Shown here in pieces: positions 1 through 8,369 of a DNA stretch of 33,227 bases. Location of the stretch: the NCBI GenBank assembly GCA_017431845.1, contig JAFRKG010000116.1, forward strand, positions 1 through 33,227, written 5' to 3'. The translations under genes were made by a program, and so were the position numbers. Source of the DNA: Methanosphaera sp. (GTDB lineage: Archaea > Methanobacteriota > Methanobacteria > Methanobacteriales > Methanobacteriaceae). Below the pieces are notes generated by a model. That model ran no database searches, was not told where the DNA came from, and was given only the letters and a program-made list of their open reading frames with translations. The first letter of the stretch is position 1. The number at the start of each line of letters is the position of its first letter.

Positions 1-43
1 AAAAAAAAAAAAAAATATAAATAAAATGCATGGAGATGAAAAA

Positions 44-253
44 ATGAGTAATTTACCATTAACTCCACTTGGAAGAATTATTAAAAGTGGTGGAGCAGAA
101 AGAGTTAGTGAGGATGCTAAAGTAGCATTATCTGAATTTTTAGAGGATATTTCACAAGATCTCACTAAATTAGCTTTAGAAAATGCTGAAGAACAAGGAA
201 GAAAAACTTTAAAAGCACAAGACATAGAAGTTGCATATAAAAAATTATTTTAG
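44..253 (+). CDS. Archaeal histone (HMf/HMt type)
   Basis: A 69-residue single histone fold that forms dimers and wraps DNA. The start of the protein (LTPLGRIIKSGGAERVS) and its end (GRKTLKAQDIEVAYKKLF) match the two ends of the archaeal histone fold. The usual R-T pair and the K-A-x-D-I-E segment before the last helix are present. An in-frame ATG lies 18 bases upstream at 26, but GGAGATGA at 32-39 sits at ribosome-site distance from the ATG at 44, and that start gives the normal family length. The gene is monocistronic and is followed by a convergent leftward gene. The upstream side is cut by the window edge after an A-run. Confidence 0.95.
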   Translation: MSNLPLTPLGRIIKSGGAERVSEDAKVALSEFLEDISQDLTKLALENAEEQGRKTLKAQDIEVAYKKLF

Positions 254-273
254 GTAACTTCCATCTATATTTA

Positions 274-489
274 TTAAAAAAAGTTTTTCACATACTCAAA
301 ATCTTTTTGAGATAAAATTACATTTTTATAATAAATTTTCTTATTTTCTATTATTTTAAACATCACAACTTCATAATCAATGTTGAAGAAAGTATCTTTT
401 ACATTAATTAGTTTTAACAAGACAATAGGATATATTTCTTTGTTAGCCACTGTTATTGAATCTAATTCAAAAAATTTTTTATAATTCAT
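274..489 (-). CDS. Small hypothetical protein coupled to the DUF2953 gene
   Basis: A 71-residue protein rich in K, I, F and Y, with no family I recognise. It has no clear membrane segment or cysteine motif. Its ATG overlaps the stop of the upstream DUF2953 gene as TAATG, and AGGTAAAG precedes it. Translation is therefore probably coupled, which is the main argument that the gene is real. Its position suggests a role linked to the ytfJ/ytfI pair, but this is only inference. Confidence 0.6.
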   Translation of the reverse strand: MNYKKFFELDSITVANKEIYPIVLLKLINVKDTFFNIDYEVVMFKIIENKKIYYKNVILSQKDFEYVKNFF

Positions 490-1160
490 TATTCTTTACC
501 TAATATTGTTTTAATTACCATTATGAGTTTTTTACTTTTGATGATTATTATTCCGATTTTTAATACATTTACTAATTTTATATTAAAATTAATATCACAA
601 TCTGTTTTGATTATTGTTTCATTTATGTGTGGTGTTAGTAGTAAGTGAAAATTTAAGGGATATAATGGTGCGGATATGGTCCAGATTAAATTACAGATTT
701 TTATTGTTAAGTTATTATCTCCTAGTCCTAGATCCATATTTATTTTTGAATAATTAAATTTGATCATACCAGTTATTAGTTGAATTATATGATATAATTC
801 ATATTTACTGTCTAATAATAATTGACTTATTTTTTTGATTTTGGTATAGTCTTTTGTATTTGTATTTGTATTTTGTTCTGTTTTTTCTTCTGGTAATTCG
901 TCAGTTTCTGTGTTTGATTCTATTTTAATTGAGTGTAGTTGTTTAACTTTTGAGAAAAGTTTTATGCTTATTCCAATAGTGGGGTTTGAATTAATTTCAG
1001 ATATTTCTATTTGTATGAATAGAAATATGATGGTTACTGATAAAATGTAATCTAAATCATGATTTTTAAAAAGTATATGTAGATGCCATGTCTTAAAAAA
1101 TAATAAAAAAACAAGTATAACAATAATAATTAAAAGTATAATTAAAATTTCAGTAATCAT
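489..1160 (-). CDS. DUF2953 membrane protein, YtfI-like
   Basis: A 223-residue protein with a strongly hydrophobic N-terminal anchor (about residues 4-22), a polar linker rich in E, T and N (about 88-105), and a C-terminal domain. The C-terminal part contains GLGDNNLTIKICNLIWTISAP followed by LYPLNFHLLLTP and a final hydrophobic segment. I recognise this as the DUF2953 pattern known from Bacillus YtfI. Function is unknown. It lies 61 bases downstream of a GerW/YtfJ-type gene, the same gene order as in Bacillus (ytfJ then ytfI), which supports both calls. Family assignment is from memory of the motif layout. Confidence 0.75.
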   Translation of the reverse strand: MITEILIILLIIIVILVFLLFFKTWHLHILFKNHDLDYILSVTIIFLFIQIEISEINSNPTIGISIKLFSKVKQLHSIKIESNTETDELPEEKTEQNTNTNTKDYTKIKKISQLLLDSKYELYHIIQLITGMIKFNYSKINMDLGLGDNNLTIKICNLIWTISAPLYPLNFHLLLTPHINETIIKTDCDINFNIKLVNVLKIGIIIIKSKKLIMVIKTILGKE

Positions 1161-1221
1161 TACTAATCAGTCCAATTTTTTTTAATCATGTTTTTAATAT
1201 TATTGTATTGAATTTATGAGA

Positions 1222-1659
1222 TTATTTTTTGTCTTGTTTAGGTTTAATTTTTGTTTTTATTTTATCGATATTAGTATCAGCTGGAGCTTCAGAAGCAGGT
1301 TTTATATTAGAATTTTCTAATAAACCAAATATTGTTTTACCTACACCAGACAATAAATCTTCTAATGGTGTATCTTGATTATCTAAACGAACTAATTCTA
1401 CTCCTTCAGGGCCCGGAATATTATTATAAACAATTAGTAAAGCAATTGGATCTATAGATCCTCCTCCACCAACACCACCAAGATCAGTTTTACTCTCATC
1501 TGATTTATTTGCAACACCTATACCAAAACCTAATGCTGTTTTAGAAATAGGAAGTATTGTTTTGTCATGGGTGACTATTGGTTCACCAACAATACTATTA
1601 GTATTCATAAGTTTTTGTATTTCATCTAAAGTTTTTTCAATAGAATTATTAAAATCCAT
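1222..1659 (-). CDS. GerW/YtfJ family protein
   Basis: A 145-residue protein that I assign to the Spore_YtfJ (GerW) family. It has an N-terminal amphipathic helix and then the family core: GEPIV, GFGIGVANKS, a run of glycines (GGVGGGG) and the strand IDPIALLIV. The C-terminus is a K/P-rich tail. GerW in Bacillus is a spore protein needed for germination, but members also occur in non-sporulating organisms including methanogens, so a spore role does not apply here. GAGGAA precedes the ATG, and a TATA-like stretch (about 1706-1716) lies roughly 50 bases upstream. It is the first gene of a three-gene leftward unit. Confidence 0.8.
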   Translation of the reverse strand: MDFNNSIEKTLDEIQKLMNTNSIVGEPIVTHDKTILPISKTALGFGIGVANKSDESKTDLGGVGGGGSIDPIALLIVYNNIPGPEGVELVRLDNQDTPLEDLLSGVGKTIFGLLENSNIKPASEAPADTNIDKIKTKIKPKQDKK

Positions 1660-1760
1660 ATTTATTCCTCAATAATAAACATATATAGAAATATATCTAG
1701 TAAGTATATAATATAAATTTTGAATTAAAAATAAAAATAGAACTATATATAAAAGTATAT

Positions 1761-1832
<72 letters not shown>

Positions 1833-1849
1833 GATTAAAAATAATTTAT

Positions 1850-1920
1850 GGGCCGAACGAGATTCGAACTCGCGATCCCCTCCACGTCAAGGAGGTATCA
1901 TACCTCTAGACCACCGGCCC
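1850..1920 (-). tRNA. tRNA-Val (GAC)
   Basis: A 71-nt cloverleaf. The acceptor stem GGGCCGG/TCGGCCC has one G-U pair, the anticodon stem is CCTCC/GGAGG with loop TTGACGT (anticodon GAC), and the T-loop is TTCGAAT. CCA is not encoded. It is the first gene of a two-tRNA transcript. Confidence 0.97.
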
Positions 1921-1964
1921 AGAAATATCTCTCTAAAGACTAATAATATGTTTACACTTTATCA

Positions 1965-1972
1965 TATATAAA
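1965..1972 (-). promoter_or_regulatory. TATA box of the tRNA-Val/tRNA-Phe transcript
   Basis: TTTATATA on the minus strand, centred about 48 bases upstream of tRNA-Val. This would place transcription start near 1942 and leave a leader of about 22 nt to be trimmed by RNase P. It is the best TATA match in the gap. Confidence 0.6.
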
Positions 1973-1992
1973 CTTAATGGTTTTGAAAAAAA

Positions 1993-2754
1993 TTAATGAC
2001 GAGTCAATCTATGAATAATATATTCACCAATTAACCCTCCAATACCTGTTAAAATAGTACATATAACAATTGAAACAATTAAAGTCAACAAATCCTTTGA
2101 AGCAAACAAGGTTATTAATCCAACAACAACACCTACAGTTGAAGCAGTAGTTAACGAATCCTTATAGCTCATTTTTGGAATAATCAGCACAGACATTATA
2201 CCTGAAAGTATTAACGAAACACTAATTATCAACATTAAAGAACTGATATTTTGAGTAGCAAAAGCCATAATATCCGTAGGTAACTCAGAAGAACCTAATA
2301 TAAACTGAAATCCCACTAATGAAAAGAAAAAGAAATCAATTAACCCAATAATTAATGAAAAAATCCTAAAAAGTATACTATTCTTTGGAGAAAAATTAGG
2401 ATTAGCCTGAATAATAATAGTTTTATTTGAATCAGAAAAATCAATATCACTGACTAAACCCGTTGATTTTTGAAAATCCTGAAAACTATTAAGATCATAC
2501 TGAAAATGTAAATTAGTAGAACCACAATGTAAACAAGCACCCGTTTCTCTAGGATTCATAGAATTACAAGACAAACATATCTTATTATATGAAACTTTTG
2601 GAATATGAATATCATTTAAGACCATATTTAATTCAGTATTATTCGGTACAAATTCCAATATATGTCCACATTTTTCACATTTATCAAAGTTCAAAGGTAT
2701 ATTTTCATCAACTTCAACAAAATTCTTACAATTTCGACATACTATATAACTCAT
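1993..2754 (-). CDS. Zinc-ribbon membrane protein
   Basis: A 253-residue protein of unknown function. The N-terminal half holds two zinc-ribbon-like modules: C6-x2-C9 with C26-x2-C29, and C60-x2-C63 with C74-x2-C77. The C-terminal half (about residues 125-250) has four hydrophobic stretches long enough to span the membrane. The ATG at 2754 is preferred over an in-frame TTG nine bases upstream, although neither has a strong ribosome site. It is the last gene of a leftward run that starts with mptG, 46-56 bases after e-MtaB, so it may be co-transcribed. The layout suggests a membrane-tethered cytosolic metal-binding domain; no substrate can be inferred. Confidence 0.75.
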   Translation of the reverse strand: MSYIVCRNCKNFVEVDENIPLNFDKCEKCGHILEFVPNNTELNMVLNDIHIPKVSYNKICLSCNSMNPRETGACLHCGSTNLHFQYDLNSFQDFQKSTGLVSDIDFSDSNKTIIIQANPNFSPKNSILFRIFSLIIGLIDFFFFSLVGFQFILGSSELPTDIMAFATQNISSLMLIISVSLILSGIMSVLIIPKMSYKDSLTTASTVGVVVGLITLFASKDLLTLIVSIVICTILTGIGGLIGEYIIHRLTRH

Positions 2755-2809
2755 AATTATCAATTCTTTATTAATTTTTCTAAAATAAATACTTTATTCT
2801 AATTAAATT

Positions 2810-4084
2810 TTAAATCTTTTCTGCTTGCAAATAAGTTCTTTTACCTTCAATTATCTTAACATTAACAAAAGAACCTATATCAACATTTTCAACAATAACA
2901 TTCTTATATGAATTAGTATAACCAACAAATCCACCAGAAGAACCTTCTCCAGTAATTAAAACTATTTGTTCAGTACCTTCATACCTCTTGTTATTTTCTA
3001 ACATAACATCTGTTTTAACTTGATTAATTTTATGAGAACGTTCCTTCATAATTTTATGATCTATTTCTTTCAATGAACTTGATTTTGCACCAGGCCTATG
3101 CATATACTTAGAAATATGAATAATATCCGGCTTTATATCATACAATAAATCCAAAGTTTGCTGAAAATCTTCATCAGTTTCAGTAGGATAACCTATAATA
3201 ATATCAGTAGCTAAGGACAAATCTGGAATTTCTTCTCTGAACTTATTAATCATATGCTTATATTCATCCAAACTATGTAAACGATTCATTTCTTGTAAAA
3301 CTTTAGGACTGCCTGTCTGAACAGGTATGTGAACAAAATTATATATTTTTTCATTGTTTTTAAATGCAGATATTACTTCATCCAATTGTCCTTTTAGACT
3401 TTTTGGATGCATCATTCCAACCCTAATACGAAAATCACCATCTATTGATGCTATGGCATTTAATAAATCAGCAAACGATTCTCCAGAATCCTGACCATAA
3501 CATGCAGAATCTTGAGCAGTAACTTGTAACTCCTTACAACCACGTTTTATTGCTTCCCTTGCTTCATCTACAATAATGTCTATAGGGTAACTTATTAAAA
3601 ATCCACGAGCTATTTTAGTACAACAAAAAGTACAAGCACCATTACATCCCTCACATATTTGAAGTATATGAGTCAGTGAATCAAAACTTTTATTTTTTGT
3701 TCCTGCCTTGATAATGGAAGTTTTACCATATTCATGAACTACTTCCCCATTAATAGCTTTGTCAACAACTTCATTGATTTTATCTAATTTATGAGGACCT
3801 ATCCAACAAGCATCACCTGCAAACTTATTTAAACGTATGGGATCAACCTCTACCATACATCCCCCAACTATCAATTTTTTATCAGGATATTGGGTTTTAA
3901 TCTTATCAATCTTAGTAATCATCTTCTGCTCTGTAGGTAATTTTACATAACAAGTATTTAAAATAATTATATCCGCTTCTTCTATAGAGTCCACAATTTC
4001 GTGACGTTCTTCCAGGATACTTGCCATAATTTCCCCGTCAGCTTGATTAAATGTGCATCCATGTGTTTCTAAATATATTTTCAT
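2810..4084 (-). CDS. tRNA-t6A37 methylthiotransferase (archaeal e-MtaB/CDKAL1 type)
   Basis: A 424-residue radical-SAM enzyme that adds a methylthio group to t6A37 of ANN-decoding tRNAs, producing ms2t6A. The N-terminal UPF0004 domain carries the three cluster cysteines C10 (ETHGCTFNQAD), C45 (LNTCYVK) and C76 (GGCM). The radical-SAM motif is C147-x3-C151-x2-C154. The C-terminal part looks like the RNA-binding TRAM domain (about residues 365-424). Length and motifs fit the archaeal/eukaryotic branch better than bacterial MiaB. It follows the zinc-finger gene by 11 bases in a leftward operon. With elp3 nearby, the region holds two tRNA anticodon-loop modification genes. Confidence 0.93.
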   Translation of the reverse strand: MKIYLETHGCTFNQADGEIMASILEERHEIVDSIEEADIIILNTCYVKLPTEQKMITKIDKIKTQYPDKKLIVGGCMVEVDPIRLNKFAGDACWIGPHKLDKINEVVDKAINGEVVHEYGKTSIIKAGTKNKSFDSLTHILQICEGCNGACTFCCTKIARGFLISYPIDIIVDEAREAIKRGCKELQVTAQDSACYGQDSGESFADLLNAIASIDGDFRIRVGMMHPKSLKGQLDEVISAFKNNEKIYNFVHIPVQTGSPKVLQEMNRLHSLDEYKHMINKFREEIPDLSLATDIIIGYPTETDEDFQQTLDLLYDIKPDIIHISKYMHRPGAKSSSLKEIDHKIMKERSHKINQVKTDVMLENNKRYEGTEQIVLITGEGSSGGFVGYTNSYKNVIVENVDIGSFVNVKIIEGKRTYLQAEKI

Positions 4085-4095
4085 GATACCACAAA

Positions 4096-4734
4096 TTAAT
4101 TATAATTTTTTTCTTTAGAAGTGACTTTTACAACATACTGAGATAAGTCTAGTTTAACTTTGGATTTATCTTTCGGAGATAATAATTTACCATAGACTCT
4201 TTTAATAACTCTTGCATAAGCAAATCCTTTCTTCATGTTACGTTCTAAAGTTTTGATTCCGTAAACCCTGAATTTTAAACCGTTTACTTCACCAACATCA
4301 CCTATGGCAATAGCAAATTCTCTTTCAACTTCAATTTTGTATGAAATTACATTACCGGAATTATCTATAGATAATCCAATCCTAGACAGAGTATCTAATG
4401 ATTTAGCCCATATTGTTTTAATTTCCACAACAGGACATTCATATACTCTGTTTCCTTCATTATTTTCAATAGAAGTAACTTCAACATCCTTATCATCAAT
4501 ATATAATAAAGTTCCAGTTTCAAGATATTCATCAGAATATAAGGGTATACTAGTTTTCCATGATGTTTCAAATTCGCTTATAACAACTCTAACTTGAATT
4601 TCTTGAGCTTCTTCGGGAAGAGTTTCATGATATACATGACCACATTCATCACATTTTACTAATAATTCTTTATTTTTTTTTCCTTTGGATTTTAATATTT
4701 CATATTCATCAAATCCACAACTTGGACATACCAT
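4096..4734 (-). CDS. HVO_0476-type zinc-finger protein
   Basis: A 212-residue archaeal protein with an N-terminal zinc ribbon (C3-x2-C6 and C28-x2-C31) followed by a mostly beta-strand region. I assign it to the HVO_0476-type zinc-finger family from the N-terminal motif and length; the molecular function is not known. It starts 4 bases after the stop of hacB and ends 11 bases before e-MtaB, so it is almost certainly co-transcribed with both. The zinc ribbon together with a beta-rich tail would suit nucleic-acid binding, but that is inference. Confidence 0.75.
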   Translation of the reverse strand: MVCPSCGFDEYEILKSKGKKNKELLVKCDECGHVYHETLPEEAQEIQVRVVISEFETSWKTSIPLYSDEYLETGTLLYIDDKDVEVTSIENNEGNRVYECPVVEIKTIWAKSLDTLSRIGLSIDNSGNVISYKIEVEREFAIAIGDVGEVNGLKFRVYGIKTLERNMKKGFAYARVIKRVYGKLLSPKDKSKVKLDLSQYVVKVTSKEKNYN

Positions 4735-4738
4735 AAAT

Positions 4739-5230
4739 TTATTCCTCCTTCTTATTTTTTAAGTATTGTTCAACCAATCCACCATTTTCTAAAATATTAA
4801 GCATTGCTGGATCAAAAGGTTTGATGTTAACAGTGGTGTCTTTAGAAATGTTAGTTATAATTCCTTTTTCTACATTAACTTCAAGAATATCTCCTTCATC
4901 AGCTTCAATGTCTGCTGTGATTACTGGTAACCCAATGTTAATAGCATTTCTATAGAATATCCTTGCGAATGATTTGGCTATTATTACAGAAACTCCTGCA
5001 GTTTTTATTGCTACTGGTGCCTGTTCTCTTGATGAACCGCATCCAAAATTCCATCCTGCAACTATGATATCCCCTTTATTAACTTTTTGTGAAAATTCTG
5101 GGTCTTCTGCTTCCATGACATGTGCTGCCAAATCTTCTGGATTAAATGTCCTCAGATATCTTCCTGCTATGATAACATCAGTATCTATACTATCCCTAAA
5201 TTTCCATGCTTTTCCTTTCATTATTTCCAT
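4739..5230 (-). CDS. hacB: Homoaconitase small subunit (HacB/LeuD family)
   Basis: A 163-residue swivel-domain subunit of the aconitase superfamily. Methanogens have two such subunits: isopropylmalate isomerase for leucine, and homoaconitase for the 2-oxosuberate moiety of coenzyme B. The loop that sets specificity reads YLRT at residues 25-28 (GRYLRTFNPEDLAAH). YLRT is the version reported for methanogen homoaconitase, whereas isopropylmalate isomerases carry a hydrophobic variant. The conserved GCGSSREQAP follows at about 64-73. AGGGGGAT, overlapping the mptG stop codon, sits 7 bases before the ATG, so translation is coupled to mptG. The large subunit is not in the window. The specificity call rests on one motif. 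Confidence 0.88.
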   Translation of the reverse strand: MEIMKGKAWKFRDSIDTDVIIAGRYLRTFNPEDLAAHVMEAEDPEFSQKVNKGDIIVAGWNFGCGSSREQAPVAIKTAGVSVIIAKSFARIFYRNAINIGLPVITADIEADEGDILEVNVEKGIITNISKDTTVNIKPFDPAMLNILENGGLVEQYLKNKKEE

Positions 5231-5241
5231 GTTTTATCCCC

Positions 5242-6225
5242 CTATTTCTTTAGTATTGAACCATGATTTTTTCCTTTTGTTACTCTTATTTCAGCAGTAT
5301 TATCTGTTAATTCTTTCAACTCTTTTTGAAGTAATTTTGGATTTTCATCAGTAATTCCAAAACAAGTTGGACCAAATGAACTCATTCCAACTGCGGGTAT
5401 GTTTAATAATTCCATGTGTTCCATAATCTCATGTATAGTAGAATCTTGAAGGTCTCGCTCTATTTTTTTAAAACCTAATCTTTGAATTTTATTTATTGCA
5501 TCCCCAAAATTTTGTAAATCTTTTTCAACTATTGCTGGCATTAACTTCATTAAGGTTAAATAACTTATTTGCTGTACATTTTGAATATCAATAGGTGAAT
5601 ATGTTTGAAATATATCTATCTCTTTTTTTCCAGAAGCACCTTTAGTTGATTGTGGAGTTACAAGAATTATATTCCATTCTTCAGGAAAATCATAATGTGC
5701 TATTAATGGTGGTGGTGAAACTTTAGATGCTGAGGAAGGTAAATAATCTTTTTTTAAGGATTTTTTATGTCCCCCATCTATTATTAGCCCACCCATATCA
5801 AAAGAGTATACTCCGATACCACTAGTTCCTCCTCTTTGAATGATCTTTGCTAATTCTATGGTGCTTAAAGTATGTTCATTTAATTCAGAGATTAATTTAG
5901 CAACAGATAGGGATATTTGTGTTCCTAAACCTAATCCTTGATGAATAGGATAAAGTTTTTTAATGTTAAATTCATAGTTGTTATCTATATTCAGATATTT
6001 ATTCATTTTATTAGTTGCGTCAATTATTTTTGTTTCATATGTGTCAAAGTGATAATCAGATAATTTTTTATCAAAAATTATTGTTGTATCTTCAGTAGAT
6101 TCCTTACATTCAATATTTAATGTAGGTTCTTGAAGAGTAACACCTATACCACCATCTAGTCGACCTTCTAAACCATTAAGATCTATTAAAGATAAATGTA
6201 ATCTTGCTGAAGTCTCTATTTCCAA
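5242..6225 (-). CDS. mptG: Beta-ribofuranosylaminobenzene 5'-phosphate synthase
   Basis: A 327-residue GHMP-kinase-fold enzyme. It condenses 4-hydroxybenzoate or p-aminobenzoate with phosphoribosyl pyrophosphate, the committed step of methanopterin synthesis. Family signatures are the N-terminal SARLHLSLIDLNG with RLDGGIGVTL, the glycine-rich GLGLGTQ near residue 120, the RGGTSGIGVYSF segment, and GMSSFGPTCFG near the end. The start codon is TTG, with AAGGTTG 6 bases upstream; no in-frame ATG fits the family N-terminus. It leads the leftward run mptG-hacB-zinc finger-e-MtaB, which joins synthesis of two methanogenic cofactors to a tRNA modification gene. Confidence 0.93.
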   Translation of the reverse strand: MEIETSARLHLSLIDLNGLEGRLDGGIGVTLQEPTLNIECKESTEDTTIIFDKKLSDYHFDTYETKIIDATNKMNKYLNIDNNYEFNIKKLYPIHQGLGLGTQISLSVAKLISELNEHTLSTIELAKIIQRGGTSGIGVYSFDMGGLIIDGGHKKSLKKDYLPSSASKVSPPPLIAHYDFPEEWNIILVTPQSTKGASGKKEIDIFQTYSPIDIQNVQQISYLTLMKLMPAIVEKDLQNFGDAINKIQRLGFKKIERDLQDSTIHEIMEHMELLNIPAVGMSSFGPTCFGITDENPKLLQKELKELTDNTAEIRVTKGKNHGSILKK

Positions 6226-6254
6226 AATAATACAACCTTAAACAATTTAAAAAA

Positions 6255-6273
6255 TTTATATACTATATTTATG
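6255..6273 (-). promoter_or_regulatory. Probable promoter of the mptG operon
   Basis: Two overlapping TATA-like stretches on the minus strand, TATATAAA at 6255-6262 and CATAAATA further upstream. The upstream one gives a start just before the AAGGTTG ribosome site; the nearer one would cut into that site. Which is used cannot be decided from the sequence. Confidence 0.4.
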
Positions 6274-6331
6274 TATATCATATATCATTAATAATTCTTT
6301 GGGATTAGAAAAAAAGGGAGAAAAATAAGAC

Positions 6332-7840
6332 TTAAATAAATTTAGACATATAAGGACCATCCTTATGATAACCAAATTTCCTATAATAATCTCTTACTCC
6401 TATTCCGCTAATAACTAATATTTTATCCTTATTAAATTCTTCTTTAGCTATTTTTTCAGCCTCTTTCAATAATTCTGAACCATAACCTTTATGTTGCCAT
6501 AACATATCATCCTTTTTACCAATTTCCTGCATTTGTCCATACACATGTAATTCCCTAATTAATGCACTGCTATTTGTAATTTCTGAACGGAATATGTTCT
6601 TAGAAGGAATTCGTAATCTTATAAAACCAATTAACACATCATTCTCCTGGTCTTCAAATGATAAGAATATTTCTTTACCATTTGTAACATCATAATCTGT
6701 TCTTAATAATTCAATATTAGAATAATCAGGTTCCACATCATGTGCCTTTTTATGACCTACTTCCCTACATCTTATACATTGACATTGCACACCTTCCTCT
6801 TCTAATCGATTATAAACAAGTTCCCCTAAATTAGATTTTTTTACTCCTGCATCGATTAAAGTTGCTGGTATATCCCGCTGAATACGCATAGTTCTTACCC
6901 ATTTTGGTAATATTTTTTTAATTTCAACTATTAAATCAACAGCTTGTTCTGAAGTATAAGGTTCATATTCTCCTCTTTTCCACATTTCATAAAATTCAGA
7001 TCCTTCTGTCACTAGGCAAGGATATATTTTTAACATGTCTGGTGAAAAAGATGGTTCGGTAAATAATCTTTTGAACATGTTCAAGTCACTGTCAAATGTT
7101 GATAATAAGCCTGGCATCATATGCATTGCTACTTTTATTCCAGAATCTCTGAGTAATTGGTTAGCTTCAACAACATCTTGAATAGTATGTCCCCTGTCTA
7201 CACGTTTATACCTGTAATTGTATAATGTTTGAACTCCTAATTCTACTCGTGTTACTCCATAATTCAACATTCTATTAATTTCTTCTCTTTTAGAATAATC
7301 TGGTCTTGTTTCAAATGTTAATCCTACACATCTTACTTTACTATGTTCATTTATTTTTTGAGCATCAGATAGATATGTGAAATCTGTTGGGGGAATAATA
7401 TTTATTTCTTTCTGATTTTTAGGTATTTGTGAACTAACCTTTTCAAAGTCATTCATTGCTTTTAAACATTGTGTTACAAACCATTCCTGATAATCTAATG
7501 TTCTGGAAGCAAAGGTTCCTCCCATAATAATTAATTCTACCTTATCAATAGGATGTCCTATATTGTTTAACTGGTATAATCTGTTAAAAGTTTGAATATA
7601 TGGATGAAATTCAAACATTCGTGCACGAAGGGCTGCTGGTTCTTCACCAGTGTAACTAGGTGGTGCAATACTACTTTCAGGACAGTATTTGCATCTTCCA
7701 TGAGGACATTTGTGTGGACTGCACATAACCGCTACAATTGCAACCCCTGATATTGTACGTGATGGTTTTTTCATAAGGATTGGTCTTAATAGTTCAATCT
7801 CGTTAGGTTTAGCATGTTGTAATATTTTAGAATTACTCAT
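6332..7840 (-). CDS. Elp3, tRNA wobble-uridine acetyltransferase (N-terminus in doubt)
   Basis: Archaeal Elp3 combines a radical-SAM domain with a C-terminal GNAT acetyltransferase and makes the carboxymethyl-type modification at wobble U34. Seen here: C40, C45, C50 and C53 ([14 protein letters not shown]), the radical-SAM segment [13 protein letters not shown], a Cys-rich linker (CQCIRC), and the acetyl-CoA binding region ([14 protein letters not shown]). The ATG at 7840 has no ribosome site. It also falls inside the family's N-terminal region: the 37 codons upstream are open in the same frame and read like normal Elp3 sequence, back to an ATG at 7957 that is followed at once by TAA. From 7840 the product is 502 residues; the ancestral gene had about 541 codons. 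The catalytic domains are intact in either case. Confidence 0.92.
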   Translation of the reverse strand: MSNSKILQHAKPNEIELLRPILMKKPSRTISGVAIVAVMCSPHKCPHGRCKYCPESSIAPPSYTGEEPAALRARMFEFHPYIQTFNRLYQLNNIGHPIDKVELIIMGGTFASRTLDYQEWFVTQCLKAMNDFEKVSSQIPKNQKEINIIPPTDFTYLSDAQKINEHSKVRCVGLTFETRPDYSKREEINRMLNYGVTRVELGVQTLYNYRYKRVDRGHTIQDVVEANQLLRDSGIKVAMHMMPGLLSTFDSDLNMFKRLFTEPSFSPDMLKIYPCLVTEGSEFYEMWKRGEYEPYTSEQAVDLIVEIKKILPKWVRTMRIQRDIPATLIDAGVKKSNLGELVYNRLEEEGVQCQCIRCREVGHKKAHDVEPDYSNIELLRTDYDVTNGKEIFLSFEDQENDVLIGFIRLRIPSKNIFRSEITNSSALIRELHVYGQMQEIGKKDDMLWQHKGYGSELLKEAEKIAKEEFNKDKILVISGIGVRDYYRKFGYHKDGPYMSKFI

Positions 7841-7957
7841 GAAACCGGGTAAATTTAATTCTCTACATGTTTGAATTTTTAACTTTTCTAATTCTTTTTT
7901 TGTAGATATGTTGTTATGAATTTCTTTTTTAATAATTAATCTACATGCTTCTTACAT
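7841..7957 (-). other. Elp3 N-terminal extension with TAA at codon 2
   Basis: On the minus strand ATG (7957-7955) is followed by TAA (7954-7952) and then 37 open codons in frame with elp3. They read EACRLIIKK, then [16 protein letters not shown] and [12 protein letters not shown], leading into [12 protein letters not shown]. This matches the helical N-terminus expected of archaeal Elp3, which leads into a P-x-N-S-x-I-L-like segment. There is no other ATG, GTG or TTG between the TAA and 7840. The stop is either a recent nonsense mutation, a sequence error, or is bypassed. Confidence 0.7.
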
Positions 7958-8008
7958 GTTATTCAAACACTCATATTAGTAAAATGATAATGATAAATAA
8001 TGTATTGT

Positions 8009-8037
8009 TATAATTATATAATATTATTATAATTATA
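8009..8037. repeat. Two copies of a palindromic TATAATTATA decamer
   Basis: The self-complementary decamer TATAATTATA occurs at 8009-8018 and again at 8028-8037, with 19 bases between corresponding positions. The pair lies between the divergent elp3 and PRC-barrel genes, 18 bases before the latter's start codon. It overlaps the place where TATA boxes for both directions would be, and it could be an operator. In DNA this AT-rich, chance is also possible. Confidence 0.35.
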
Positions 8038-8054
8038 CTTGAAGGTGATTATAA

Positions 8055-8357
8055 ATGAAAATTACCAAGATTATAGGTAAAAAAGTTTTAGACAGTAAGG
8101 CTAATGAAATAGGAAAAATCCATGATATTGACTTAGATTTAAAATCCAATAATATTAACAATATTTTTATTAATTCCGGTGAACTTAGTTTAAGAAAAGT
8201 TATGTATGAGATTTCACCAGAAAATATTGCACAAATTGGAGATTACATGCTATTAAACATTTCTAAATCAGAACTTTCAACAGATAATAAAGATGAAAAG
8301 AAAAAAGAAGTTCTTGATGTTGAAATTGTTAATCCAGAAGATTTAGAAGAAAAATAA
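8055..8357 (+). CDS. PRC-barrel domain protein
   Basis: A 100-residue protein with one PRC-barrel fold: IIGKKVLDSKANEIGKIHDIDLD at the start, followed by the strand pattern around VMYEISPENIAQIGDYMLL. The C-terminal 25 residues are acidic and lysine-rich and probably disordered. Small PRC-barrel proteins are common in methanogens; proposed roles involve RNA or protein binding, but none is proven. GAAGGTGAT sits 6 bases before the ATG. It is monocistronic, between the divergent elp3 and a convergent aminotransferase gene 12 bases away. Confidence 0.88.
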   Translation: MKITKIIGKKVLDSKANEIGKIHDIDLDLKSNNINNIFINSGELSLRKVMYEISPENIAQIGDYMLLNISKSELSTDNKDEKKKEVLDVEIVNPEDLEEK

Positions 8358-8369
8358 TAAAAGATAATT

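Noticed and set aside
2754-2763. TTG at 2763 as the start of the zinc-ribbon membrane protein.
   Set aside because: It adds only MII before an ATG, and neither the distance nor the upstream sequence favours it.
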